From Teredinibacter haidensis (GTDB lineage Bacteria; Pseudomonadota; Gammaproteobacteria; Pseudomonadales; Cellvibrionaceae), in contig NZ_CP060084.1 of the NCBI RefSeq assembly GCF_014211975.1, positions 2,232,001 through 2,296,000 on the forward strand: a stretch of DNA of 64,000 nt. The letters are read 5' to 3'. This document shows, piece after piece, positions 37,707 to 46,309 of this stretch (position 1 is the first letter of the stretch; every line of letters starts with the position of its first letter). The translations under genes and the position numbers were made by a program. The notes under the pieces were generated by a model. The model saw nothing but the letters and a program-made list of their open reading frames with translations. It did no database searches and had not been told where the DNA came from.

Positions 37707-37926
37707 AAGCGCTATCCCAACGCCTTCACAAAAAAGCTGTTACGCTGGTAACGAAACGAGGGTATCGCGTCGCGGAGGTGGTGGGAGTTACTACGAATCT
37801 TTTGCACACATGGCAGGAGTGCTGGAGTTAGCGAATTGCTCAATGAATCCGAGCGCGGAAAGTTCATACGTTTACAGGTAAACAACAAACTCACTGTGCG
37901 CCACCAGAGCAAAATGAATCACCTCA
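37707..37926 (+). pseudogene. IS3-family OrfA remnant
   Basis: Three frames together give the IS3 OrfA pattern: KRYPNAFTKK, then AVTLVTKRGYRVAEVVGVTT and LLHTWQE, then LNESERGKFIRLQVNNK. The middle part is the helix-turn-helix that binds IS ends. The first switch is at an A6 run (about 37730) where A7 restores the frame; the second is less defined. No OrfB (DDE integrase) follows, so it is a degraded fragment. The annotation relies on motif resemblance only. Confidence 0.55.
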
Positions 37927-38701
37927 TCTAGCCGGCCCTGGAGGTTTCATCCACACCTAAACGGCGGTCATCACTCAGGGGATTTATGGCTGTCTGTGCC
38001 CCATAAAACGCTCTAGAAGCGAACAGGCCCGGTCGGTCTGCTGCACATGGAAATTGTTCGCCACATCGCGCATATCCTTTTAAGCCAAGAAGATCCTTCT
38101 GGTCCTGAAGATCAGTGCTGCAATAAACGGGTCTACATCACGCAGAAATTCTAGCACTGCTTTCCCAATCATACTGACTCAGTAAAGCGTTTGTCCGAGG
38201 CCAGTAAACAACTAATTTTAAAAATATTTGCCATCTATCAATTCGTCATCCAGATACCAATGCTAGGGTTTCGCTTCGGGGTTGTATCGATGCTTTACAG
38301 CGGGCTACTTATACCTCGCGAATTGGGTGGATTGGCCATCTATATTCCAAAGAGTAACCAACCATCCTCCCCCAGAGATACAGGGCGTGCCTCTCCGTTT
38401 CTGGCGAATGTGCTGGCAACTAGGCCGCTGTTGACTGGCGAATAGGGCCTTTGATTACTGACCAAAGATAATAAAAGCACGCTGGAAGTGACGTTCCTGT
38501 CTAGTTTTTTCGACTGCGCATGAAACTCTGTTGTTCTTTCTAGCGCAACAGACTCTGGCTAACCTAATCGTAATGGGGAATGGGGAATGGGGAATGGAAA
38601 AGTAACGAGACCCTCTATGTGTGACAAAGGTTTTTGATGCCTACAGAAAACCGGAATAAATCGATAATAGTGTTATTTTATTTATTAGAAGGAGCACTAC
38701 C
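37927..38701. other. Region without recognised genes
   Basis: Nothing convincing is coded in these 775 bases. They hold three copies of the heptamer TGGGGAA at 38574-38594. The final 60 bases are AT-rich and end in a good ribosome site (AAGGAG) for the ppdK fragment. An open frame at 38191-38445 has no family resemblance. Confidence 0.4.
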
Positions 38702-39185
38702 ATGAGTACTGCCGCAGACGTTAAACACGTCTATTTGTTCAATGAAGTTCAACTGGCTGAAGAGCTGGTTGATGGCGTATGGGAAAACGTTAGAGCCTTG
38801 CTAGGCGGGCAAGGGTGCTAATCTGGCGGATATGACCCGGCTGGGTGTGCCTGTACCGCCCGGATTTACGGTTACCACTCGCGCATGTAATTGTTATCTG
38901 CAAGCGAACGAGAGCTTCCCTCCGGGTATGTGGGAACAGGAACTCGACGCAGTAAAAGCTATTGAAAAAGCTACTGGAAAAACCTTCGGGGACCCCAGTA
39001 ATCCGCTTCTGGTTTCCTGTCGCTCTGGCGCCAAGTTCTCTATGCCGGGCATGATGGACACCATTCTCAACATTGGCCTGAACGATCAGGTTGTGGAAGG
39101 TATGATCGGGCTCACTAGCGATGAGCGCTTTGTGTATGATCTATACCGCCGCCTGGTGCAAATGTTTGGCAGCGTCGTTACCCGC
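38702..39185 (+). pseudogene. ppdK: Pyruvate phosphate dikinase, 5' fragment
   Basis: From ATG 38702 (AAGGAG nine bases upstream) the first 39 codons match the start of PPDK (KHVYLFNEV, LLGG). The frame then shifts at GGG (38809-38811), where GG would continue it as the canonical GGKGANLADMTRLGVPVPPGF. The second frame continues with the SCRSGAKFSMPGMMDTILN nucleotide-binding segment to about residue 160 and then breaks at an IS21-derived sequence near 39185. PPDK interconverts PEP and pyruvate and is normally about 880 residues, so over 80 percent of the gene is missing. The gene appears to have been disrupted by insertion and deletion. Confidence 0.8.
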
Positions 39186-39199
39186 TATGTCAGGATAGT

Positions 39200-39682
39200 T
39201 GTCGCCTGATTGGTGAACGCATCCAGGTAAAATTACATCACGACAAGTTGCTGATCTATGTTGGGCAACAGCAGGCTTTAACACTGCCTCGTGTTTACCC
39301 GCAGGCTGGTGACAATCGCGCGCGATCCATTGATTACAAGCATGTGATTCGTGCGCTCGCCTCAAAACCGCAAGTGTTTCGCTATTCACAGTTGCGAGAG
39401 GATTTACTGCCCGACGACAATTACCGCCAGCTCTGGCAATACGCGGATGAACATTTAGAAAAACGCGAAGCCTGCAAGTGGATCGTGACCGTGTTGCGAC
39501 TGGCCTTTGAATACGATATTGAGTCAGATCTCGGACAAGGTTTGTTGGATGAGGTTAGGCAGAGCCAATTTGCCTCTATTAACGAGCTTCAAGAGTGCTT
39601 CCTCCGTCACCATGAACCCGAGTTGAGCGCATCAACGACTCAGCATGAACTCTGCAGTTATGATGGAATCTATGACGATTGA
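39200..39682 (+). pseudogene. istA: IS21-family IstA transposase, 3' fragment
   Basis: The frame reads CRLIGERIQVKL, HHDKLLIYVG and a conserved-looking C-terminus to the stop at 39680-39682. This matches the C-terminal domain of IS21 IstA transposases, including the short beta segment after the catalytic core. The DDE core and N-terminus are absent. An overlapping ATG at 39663 starts what looks like istB (MESMTIDHK) but leaves similarity after nine codons. The fragment directly abuts the ppdK remnant, so one event probably removed the IS left part and the ppdK 3' part. No terminal repeats were found. Confidence 0.65.
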
Positions 39683-39708
39683 TCACAAGGGCGCTGCCAC
39701 GGCGCTCT

Positions 39709-39850
39709 GGCGGCGCGGATAACAGGTTCCCTGCCCTGCTATCCGCGCCGCCAGAAAAATCGCAGAAAGCCGCCCCCTTCCATGTGTGCGGCTTTCTGTT
39801 TTTTACAGGCGGATTCGCTGACGCGAATGGCGGTGCGTCCTTGCACCGCC
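39709..39850. repeat. Cluster of four hairpins
   Basis: Four stem-loops follow each other in 142 bases: 39709-39752 (13-bp perfect stem GGCGGCGCGGATA), 39763-39798 (11-bp stem plus T6), 39813-39828 (ATTCGC stem, 4-base loop) and 39829-39850 (GGCGGTGC stem, 6-base loop). The second is a terminator. The others have no T-tract and could be recombination, origin or REP-like structures. Confidence 0.7.
39763..39804 (+). terminator. Rho-independent terminator
   Basis: An 11-bp perfect stem (CAGAAAGCCGC and its complement) is followed by six T. It would stop transcription entering from the istA/ppdK side before the alpA-like gene. Confidence 0.8.
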
Positions 39851-39996
39851 GTATCAGAAGAACCTGTATGTCTATCGAAAGTTGTTTGTAGTTTGAATAA
39901 CGTTCTTCGAACTCTGAAAGGTTTTCGCTTTAATGAACGCATTGCCGATTGTAGGCTATGTGCAAATTGTTACAAGCCGTTTTAACTATCAGATAT

Positions 39997-40452
39997 ATGA
40001 CAACTCTCCATCAACATGACCACCTTTCCCAAATGGCTGACGCTATGGGTATCTCTTTGTATGAGCGCTTTAATGACAAAGAAGCCGCTAAGTTCCTGCA
40101 AATACATACTGATACACTGGTATCGCTACGGAAGCAAAAGAAAATCGGTTGCTTACGGGTGACACACAATCAAGTCGAGTATTTTGGCGCACACCTGCTG
40201 GAATACTTACTATCGGTTAGTCAGTCGGCTTGCTCGGTATCCACTAAGCCTGAAAAAGATGTCATCCTGCGCATGCCCCAGGTAGCCGAAATCACCGGGC
40301 TATCGCGGACAACGCTTTGGCGGTACGAACGGGAAGGCATTTTCCCGACTCGTATTGCGCTAGGTGGCGGTAGTGTCGGTTGGTATCAGAGCGACGTCGA
40401 TCAATGGGTTAGCTCGCGAAAAAAACTTACTTATCACAGCCAATTAAGTTAG
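39997..40452 (+). CDS. AlpA-like regulator with two HTH domains
   Basis: The 151-residue product (start ATG 39997; a second ATG lies at 40036) has two MerR/excisionase-like helix-turn-helix segments. The first (about residues 25-75) contains FNDKEAAKFLQIHTDTLVSL. The second (about 95-145) contains RMPQVAEITGLSRTTLWRYE, then FPTRIALGGGSVGWYQSDVD. The second is a clear AlpA-type domain. AlpA proteins control excision or integrase expression in P4-like elements, and this gene is convergent with a tyrosine recombinase 42 bases away. A double-domain AlpA is larger than the usual 70 residues. It likely acts as an excisionase or transcription factor of the element that used the tRNA-Asn site. Confidence 0.7.
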   Translation: MTTLHQHDHLSQMADAMGISLYERFNDKEAAKFLQIHTDTLVSLRKQKKIGCLRVTHNQVEYFGAHLLEYLLSVSQSACSVSTKPEKDVILRMPQVAEITGLSRTTLWRYEREGIFPTRIALGGGSVGWYQSDVDQWVSSRKKLTYHSQLS

Positions 40453-40494
40453 CTGCATTAAAATTTGCAACCATTTACGATCTAGATACCTGCA

Positions 40495-41811
40495 TTAAGC
40501 AACGCTCTTTAACACATCCTTCAAGGCTTCGGAGTATTGGCTCATTGCTTCTGATTTTTCGGGTAAAAATGCAGCGGGGTCGTTTGCATAATTGGTAACA
40601 TCTACCCCTGTTTGCCCGTGGTTTTGCAACAAATTACGAAGGTCTCTACGAATACCCGCTCTAGTCATTACCTGCTTACAAGTTCGACGTATGTCTTTTG
40701 CCGTAAAATGGAGGATGGGCTTATCATCAACTATAGCGAATTCGCTATCCAAAAAACGCTTGAAAACATTCTTAAGTGCACCAAGAGAAAATGGCACCCT
40801 TCCATAAGTCGTGAATGGCCATTCATATTTCCCTGTTATTGGTGCCAAAGAATTTAGCAGTTCTACAGCCTCGGCAGGCAGGGGGATTAAATGAGCTGTA
40901 CCCTTAGTATCTCTGCGTTTCCCTTTGAGATCGCGAATGAGTAACGTTTTTTGCTCAAGATCGTAGTCACTCCAAGGCGCGCGAAGAACTTGTTGCGGCC
41001 GCTGGCCACCGATGATGATCAAAAATCGTACAAAATTTGCCATTTGGAGACTGACGCTATTAGCAAGATGGAGCTTCTGATAAAGCTGACGTAGCTCTTT
41101 GTCAGACAAAGCCCTTTCCCTTGGCTTTTCAGCATGTCGAAATATGGGAATTGGAGTTACGGGATTTTGCTCCAAGCCGTATACTCTTCCACTCTCCCGA
41201 GTTTCATCATATTCATGCTTCAACGCAAACTCAAATGCAGAATGAAGGTAACTACGAACCCGATTACGATATACGAGAGCGTTCCTGTCTGAGATACGTT
41301 TTAGTACACGCGAAATATCTGCAGGCCGTATATCTCGCGCCTTTTCCTCGACCATAGCAGGCCACGCTTCAATCACCTCGTTAATAAATATATTGCGCAC
41401 GGTGCGCTCACTTACCTGTTTAAAAGCCGCCATGCTCGCAAGATAATCATACAAAAGATCTTTGAATGTTGCTCTAGATTGCTCTATATGACGCTCTTGC
41501 TCTTCTTTTATTAAGCGCTCTTGCTCTTTGATCTTTTGGCTCTCTAGCCACGATTTTAAATCAGGGTGCGTCTTTCTCAATAAGGCAAGTTCAGCGCATC
41601 GGTTACGAGCAGCAGCTAATCCTATCTCCCTCCCGAGAGTACCCAGCTCTAACCAAGGGCGACTTTTATCAGGCGCTGTATACCGATAATACGCTGTAAC
41701 GCTCTTTTCTCTCCCAATGAGTAGCAACACCCCAGCGCCTCGTCCACCGACCTTTTCTGTGTACGTTTTTCCACTTGCCAAGGCTTTCGCTTGCCTGTCT
41801 GTAATGCGCAA
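40495..41811 (-). CDS. int: Tyrosine recombinase (P4-type integrase)
   Basis: The product has an N-terminal arm-binding domain (ITDRQAKALASGKTY, typical of prophage integrases), a core-binding domain and a catalytic domain. The catalytic domain has the first Arg in IIIGGQRPQQVLR, the second in KDIRRT, a His in LLQNHGQ and the nucleophile Tyr in VTNYAN. The usual His of the HxxR box is Lys (FTAKDIRR), a change that may be tolerated or may reduce activity. The start is uncertain: TTG 41811 (438 aa) is preceded by GGAG and begins just before the conserved N-terminus, while a longer frame from TTG 41931 adds 40 unlikely residues. The 5' end faces the tRNA-Asn att remnant 200 bases away, the usual layout for such integrases. 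Confidence 0.85.
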   Translation of the reverse strand: MRITDRQAKALASGKTYTEKVGGRGAGVLLLIGREKSVTAYYRYTAPDKSRPWLELGTLGREIGLAAARNRCAELALLRKTHPDLKSWLESQKIKEQERLIKEEQERHIEQSRATFKDLLYDYLASMAAFKQVSERTVRNIFINEVIEAWPAMVEEKARDIRPADISRVLKRISDRNALVYRNRVRSYLHSAFEFALKHEYDETRESGRVYGLEQNPVTPIPIFRHAEKPRERALSDKELRQLYQKLHLANSVSLQMANFVRFLIIIGGQRPQQVLRAPWSDYDLEQKTLLIRDLKGKRRDTKGTAHLIPLPAEAVELLNSLAPITGKYEWPFTTYGRVPFSLGALKNVFKRFLDSEFAIVDDKPILHFTAKDIRRTCKQVMTRAGIRRDLRNLLQNHGQTGVDVTNYANDPAAFLPEKSEAMSQYSEALKDVLKSVA

Positions 41812-42005
41812 TATTTGATCGCTCCATATATTAAATGAACAGACAGTATTATAAAAAAGTGCAACCGTTTTGCAACCGTTTTGTGAGTAATAAGATGAAA
41901 TGGGATGAAACGCCCCAAAACACAAAATCAATATATATCTATATATATATCAATACTTTATGCAATCTCTTACTATGGAATGAAACTTTTTGAAACATGT
42001 ATTCA

Positions 42006-42055
42006 AATGACTGTTAATCATTGGGTCGCTGGTTCGAGCCCAGCAGGCGGAGCCA
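42006..42055 (+). other. tRNA-Asn 3' half, attachment-site remnant
   Basis: The sequence folds as the 3' half of tRNA-Asn: anticodon arm AATGA-CTGTTAA-TCATT with anticodon GTT, variable loop, T arm GCTGG-TTCGAGC-CCAGC, then AGGCGGA-G-CCA. The matching 5' half (TCCGCCT and D arm) is absent upstream, so it is not a functional gene but the tRNA segment duplicated by integration. A 21-base copy of the anticodon-arm part (42009-42029) occurs inverted at 42106-42126. Confidence 0.8.
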
Positions 42056-42063
42056 ATATTAAG

Positions 42064-42096
42064 AAAACCGTATTCGAAAGAGTGCGGTTTTTTTTT
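42064..42096 (+). terminator. Terminator after the tRNA-Asn fragment
   Basis: The stem AAAACCG paired with CGGTTTT is followed by a run of T. It is part of the sequence duplicated with the tRNA 3' end. Confidence 0.8.
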
Positions 42097-42168
42097 GCCT
42101 AGCCCGCGACCCAATGATTAACAGTCGTATATTGAGGAGCCATTGCGTGAAAGCAGTGCTTCCACCTA

Positions 42169-42232
42169 GTTCGAGCCCAGCAGGCGGAGCCAATATTAAG
42201 AAAACCGTATTCGAAAGCGTGCGGTTTTTTTT
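42169..42232 (+). repeat. Second copy of tRNA-Asn 3' end plus terminator
   Basis: About 64 bases repeat 42032-42096 almost exactly: TTCGAGCCCAGCAGGCGGAG, CCA, the spacer and the AAAACCG/CGGTTTT terminator. Only the T-loop onward is present. Two tandem att-like copies suggest two integration events or a partial duplication of the junction. Confidence 0.8.
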
Positions 42233-42313
42233 CGTTCATGATTAGAGCTGCTTGCGCTGCTGTTAATCAAGCGTGAAAGCGGAGCGCTCCAGCATCGAAG
42301 CGCCGGGGAGCGT

Positions 42314-43480
42314 TTAGTCGCTATTAAACAAATCCCGTGTATATACCTTCGCCGCTACATCCCGAATATCATCCACCATTCTATTGGCAACAATCACATC
42401 ACTTTGCGCTTTAAATTCAGTAAGATCGTTAACTACTGGCGAATTGAAAAACTTGGCATCTGTTATAACCGGCTCGTGAACAATAACTTTAATGCCCTTT
42501 GCCTTAATGCGCTTCATTACACCCTGAATAGAAGATGCACGGAAGTTATCCGAGCCCGCTTTCATAATCAGCCTGTAAATACCAACGGTTTTAGGCTGCT
42601 TAGCAATAATGGAATCGGCAATAAAATCTTTGCGGGTACCGTTAGCGTCTACAATCGCCCGAATAAGATTATTCGGCACTTCGTGGTAGTTCGCTAGCAG
42701 TTGCTTGGTGTCTTTAGGTAAGCAATAACCGCCGTAACCAAACGAAGGGTTGTTGTAGTGGCTACCAATACGCGGATCTAAACACACGCCTTCGATAATT
42801 TGTTTGGTATCCATTCCATGCGTTTCGGCATAGGTATCCAGCTCGTTAAAGTACGCGACGCGCATGGCCAAATAGGTGTTGGAAAACAGCTTAATGGCCT
42901 CCGCCTCGGTTGAGTCTGTAAAGAGAGTATCGATATTCTCCTTAATTGCCCCCTCAGCAAGCAGGCCGGCAAACACTTCGGCTCTTGCCGAGCGTTCACC
43001 AACAATAATGCGTGACGGATAAAGGTTGTCGTATAGCGCCCTGCCCTCACGCAAAAACTCAGGCGAGAACATGACTTGCCCTGTACCCAGCTGCTCACGA
43101 ACGCTTTTGGTGAAGCCAACAGGAATGGTGGACTTAATCACCATGGTTGCATTCGGGCTTATTTCAGCTACATCACGAATCACCGCTTCGACAGAGGAGG
43201 TATTAAAATAGTTGGTTTCCGCGTCGTAGTCGGTGGGCGTTGCAATAATGACAAAATCTGCGCCCGTATACGCCTCTACCTTATCGAGAGTCGCGACTAA
43301 ATTAAGGGGCTTATTCGCTAGAAATTCTTCTATTTCGGTATCTGCAATTGGAGAGCGGCGGGCATTAATTAACTCTACTTTTTCGGGTACCAAATCCAAC
43401 GCCACAACTTCGTGATGCTGTGCCAACAACACAGCGTTGGACAGCCCGACATAGCCAGTACCTGCAACGGCAATTTTCAT
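42314..43480 (-). CDS. ugd: UDP-glucose 6-dehydrogenase
   Basis: This enzyme oxidises UDP-glucose to UDP-glucuronate with two NAD+, supplying uronic acid for polysaccharide synthesis. It shows the N-terminal Rossmann motif GTGYVGLSNA (residues 7-16), the STIPVGFT segment, FSPEFLREG, and the catalytic Cys253 in GYGGYCLPKD. Length 388 is typical of the gammaproteobacterial short form. It reads toward the integrase region with no operon partner downstream; upstream lies the MBL hydrolase gene with a 214-base gap that holds no recognised feature. Its proximity to wbaP and the glycosyltransferase cluster suggests it serves that polysaccharide. Confidence 0.95.
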   Translation of the reverse strand: MKIAVAGTGYVGLSNAVLLAQHHEVVALDLVPEKVELINARRSPIADTEIEEFLANKPLNLVATLDKVEAYTGADFVIIATPTDYDAETNYFNTSSVEAVIRDVAEISPNATMVIKSTIPVGFTKSVREQLGTGQVMFSPEFLREGRALYDNLYPSRIIVGERSARAEVFAGLLAEGAIKENIDTLFTDSTEAEAIKLFSNTYLAMRVAYFNELDTYAETHGMDTKQIIEGVCLDPRIGSHYNNPSFGYGGYCLPKDTKQLLANYHEVPNNLIRAIVDANGTRKDFIADSIIAKQPKTVGIYRLIMKAGSDNFRASSIQGVMKRIKAKGIKVIVHEPVITDAKFFNSPVVNDLTEFKAQSDVIVANRMVDDIRDVAAKVYTRDLFNSD

Positions 43481-43694
43481 TCTCGATCCTTAATGAGTCA
43501 GCAAGTTTTTATGGCGGTTATTCTAGCCGATATACAAACTTATCGAAACGCCATAACTGTGGCTCCTGTGATACTGGCAACGAGAGCATCTCGCAAAAAA
43601 CCCTAACGCCCCCGTAGAGCCCTGCCAGTACCTTATCCATATTGCCTGGAGTGCAGCTGCCGCAACGTCAACGCCGACAGTTTTCAACAGCCTG

Positions 43695-45119
43695 CTAGGT
43701 AGGCAACAGCGTATCAAACAAGTGCCCCCGGCTCTTACCTAAGTCTGAATACAGTCGCTTTAAGGCCAGCTTTGCTGGCTTATCGCCGTGTACTATGCGA
43801 ATCTCAGAAGGCCAATGGCGCATACGCTTTACAAAGTTAAGCAGATCTTTTTGATCCGCATGAGCACTGTAACCACCAATGGTCGTTACCCGCGCTCGAA
43901 TCTTATAGCGCTTGCCCTCAATATCGACCCAACCCTCGGGCTTAGCCTCTTCTTGAGAACCGTACTTTTGAATCGTATGGCCATAGGTGCCGCGCGCCTG
44001 ATAACCCACAAATAAAACCGCATGGCGTTTATCCTCCAGCATGGCCTTTAGATAATTCAAAATACGACCGCCGCTGGCCATACCACTTGCTGCCAGCACC
44101 ACCGCTGGTCTACCGTTTTTAGCCAGATAGGCGACAGTTTGCTGATGCTCTGCGTGACTATCCACCAGCGTTAAATTTTCAAAACTTAAGGGGTGCCGCC
44201 CCGCGCTGACCTTACGCTGTGCTTCGGCATCCCAGTAGGGGCGCAGAGCTTTGTAGACCTCGGTAAATTTAGCCGCGAGCGGCGAATCGACGATTATTTC
44301 CAGGTTTTTCCACAGCGCATTACCGCGATAGATTAGATCCTCCAGCTCGTATAACAACTCCTGCGTACGCCCAATACTGAAGGCCGGAATCATCACCGTA
44401 CTGCCGTTGGCCAAGGCATGCTCTATTGCCGCGCGCAGGTGCTGCTTGCGTACTCTTCGGCTCTCGTGGCATTTATCTCCATAGGTGCTTTCAATCACCA
44501 AGGTATCCGCCTTATAAGGCGAACGCGGCGCGGGAAGTAAGGGCGCGTAGGGCGCGCCCAAATCCCCAGAAAATACGGTTCGATGGCTGTAGCCAGGGTA
44601 GCGCGCATCCAGCTCTACAAAAGCAGAGCCCAGAATATGACCCGCCCGCTGAAGCTTTAACCTAAGCCAACACCCGTCATCCCCCGGCGGATCGAACCAA
44701 GAGCCGTAATCCAACGGTACCAGCTGCTTCCCCACCGACTTTAAGAAGCGATTAATTAAGCTCTTATCTCGGGTAAAGCCAATTTTAAGTGCATCTTCAA
44801 TCACTAATGGCAGTAAATGCGCCGACGGCTTGCTGCAATAAATAGGGCCAGAAAAACCCGCCGCCAACAGGTAGGGCAAACGCCCGACATGGTCTATATG
44901 CACATGGGTAACAATCAGCCCCTTTACCTGGCTAATATCAAACTCAATGGTATGACGCGTAAACGAATCGCCCTGCTCGTCCTCCCCTTGGAACAAACCG
45001 CAATCGATTAAATAATGGGAATCATCCGTAGCCATATAGCGATGACAGCTACCGGTTACGCCAGAGGTGGCGCCGTGATGAGCAATAACGGGGAATGACG
45101 AGTGTTCACTCCTTAACAT
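43695..45119 (-). CDS. MBL-fold/beta-CASP metallo-hydrolase with RMMBL domain
   Basis: The 474-residue product starts at ATG 45119 behind AAAGGAGG. It has the zinc-binding HVHIDH motif at residues 72-77, AGHILGSAFVE and FSGDLG in the MBL domain, and beta-CASP segments (ESTYGDKCHE; IPAFSIGRTQELLYEL; SGMASGGRILNYL). It ends with the C-terminal IGGYSAHADQKDLLNFV and VHGD motifs of the RNA-metabolising MBL family (RMMBL). Relatives are CPSF/Ysh1-like RNA nucleases. An RNA processing role is inferred from this family; the bacterial members are poorly characterised. It stands alone on the minus strand between ugd and wbaP. A degenerate copy of its 5' part lies at 45673-45824. Confidence 0.85.
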   Translation of the reverse strand: MLRSEHSSFPVIAHHGATSGVTGSCHRYMATDDSHYLIDCGLFQGEDEQGDSFTRHTIEFDISQVKGLIVTHVHIDHVGRLPYLLAAGFSGPIYCSKPSAHLLPLVIEDALKIGFTRDKSLINRFLKSVGKQLVPLDYGSWFDPPGDDGCWLRLKLQRAGHILGSAFVELDARYPGYSHRTVFSGDLGAPYAPLLPAPRSPYKADTLVIESTYGDKCHESRRVRKQHLRAAIEHALANGSTVMIPAFSIGRTQELLYELEDLIYRGNALWKNLEIIVDSPLAAKFTEVYKALRPYWDAEAQRKVSAGRHPLSFENLTLVDSHAEHQQTVAYLAKNGRPAVVLAASGMASGGRILNYLKAMLEDKRHAVLFVGYQARGTYGHTIQKYGSQEEAKPEGWVDIEGKRYKIRARVTTIGGYSAHADQKDLLNFVKRMRHWPSEIRIVHGDKPAKLALKRLYSDLGKSRGHLFDTLLPT

Positions 45120-45288
45120 AAAACCTCCTTTTAATTGGTACAAAGTGCGAAAGGCTTTTTATCACACATTTCTACTGAGCGGCCACGAATACGCTATTTG
45201 ATATTTATCCTTTCTACTTATATCGCTAGAGCACATTGAACCAGCGCAGCGAATCCATAACTCTGATAGCTACAGTTTTAGCTGTAGG

Positions 45289-45546
45289 GGTACCTTCGAG
45301 GTACCCCTACCCCTGATAAACCTACCCCCTGGGCATGCTTTAGCTTCACGGGGGGTATCTTCGAGGTACCCCTCCCCCTGATGAACCTACCCCCTGGGTA
45401 TGTTTTAGCTTCAAGAGGGGTATCTTCGAGGTACCCCTCCCCCTGATAAGCCTACCCCCTGGGCATGTTTTAGCTTCACGGGGGGGTATCTTCGAGGTAC
45501 CCCTCCCCCTGATGAACCTACCCCCTGGGCATGTTTTAGCTTCAGA
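45289..45546. repeat. Four 65-66-bp tandem repeats
   Basis: The marker TCGAGGTACCCC starts at 45296, 45361, 45426 and 45492, giving periods of 65, 65 and 66 bases. Each unit contains a C-rich block, CCCCCTGGGCATG and TTTTAGCTTCA. It lies upstream of the MBL gene. The units are highly similar, and an open frame across them is a by-product of the repeat. Confidence 0.9.
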
Positions 45547-45672
45547 GATGGAGCCTTTAGGTGGCGAGAGTGATAAAGGCACAGAGGGCTTATGGCTAAT
45601 CTATGGAACGAGAAAACGCGCTACTTAAGTTAAGGACAGCAGACCAAACTATTTATGGCTAAGAATCGGCGC

Positions 45673-45824
45673 CGTTACCTCACTAATATCGAATTCAATG
45701 GTATGGCGCGCAAACACATCGCCCTTCTCGCTACCCATCTGGAACGTGCCGCAATCAATCAAATAAATGCATATTAAACATCGCAATAAAACGATGGCAA
45801 TTACCGATTACGCCAGAGGTGTTG
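45673..45824 (-). pseudogene. Duplicated 5' piece of the MBL-fold gene
   Basis: This stretch aligns with 44919-45073 inside the MBL-fold gene (about residues 16-67), sharing AATGGTATG, CGCAATC and TTACGCCAGAGGTG blocks. Many substitutions and small gaps close the frame. It is a partial duplication now separated from the gene by the 65-bp repeats, perhaps the relic of a second gene copy. Confidence 0.7.
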
Positions 45825-46224
45825 AATTTTTTTGGGGGGGGGCAGCCGGTTTCTCTTAGGCGCTACGCTTTCCCTGATCAGTACCGCTCACTCTGCCTGT
45901 AGCCCTATTGTGAAAACCCATGCGTATAAGCCTAGTTATGGCTTATACGCTACCGAGATAAAAAGAAAAGAAATACAACCTTTCTATGGTTCGCAACTTT
46001 CATACGTCAAACCACGTTTAGCGATTGTAGAAATTGCGCAAAAAGGAACCGTACCCAGGGTAGAAGCACACAGACCAACAACATCAGTAAAGTGCATTTT
46101 TTTACATAAATTCGCCCAATAATGGTGCCAGAAGGCAAGTTTTATCGATATACTGCGCCCACGTAATGACCATTATTGTTTATACAATTTTGAAATTGAC
46201 GAGTCTACGCCCAAATCAAATGTT
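45825..46224. other. Region without recognised genes, T7G9 run
   Basis: A T7 run is followed directly by G9 (45834-45842). An open frame from 45832 to 46122 begins inside the G run and shows no family resemblance or ribosome site, so it is not called. Nothing else was recognised before the wbaP promoter region. Confidence 0.4.
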
Positions 46225-46253
46225 TTGCGCGCCATTGAGCATATTGTTATCAT
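46225..46253 (+). promoter_or_regulatory. Possible sigma70 promoter of wbaP
   Basis: TTGCGC and TATCAT are separated by 17 bases and end about 57 bases before the wbaP start. The -10 matches five of six consensus positions; the -35 matches only three. Confidence 0.35.
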
Positions 46254-46309
46254 TGATGTTTCGCGCATGTAATGAGCTCGACTAGTTAGAATACTGGACT
46301 AATAACATC

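Noticed and set aside
45346..45582. Minus-strand frame with repeated Gly/Arg-rich sequence
   Set aside because: It is only the translation of the 65-bp repeats; periods of 65 and 66 do not keep one frame.
45832..46122. Open frame of 96 codons after the G9 run
   Set aside because: It starts within the homopolymer, has no ribosome site, and its sequence resembles no family I know.
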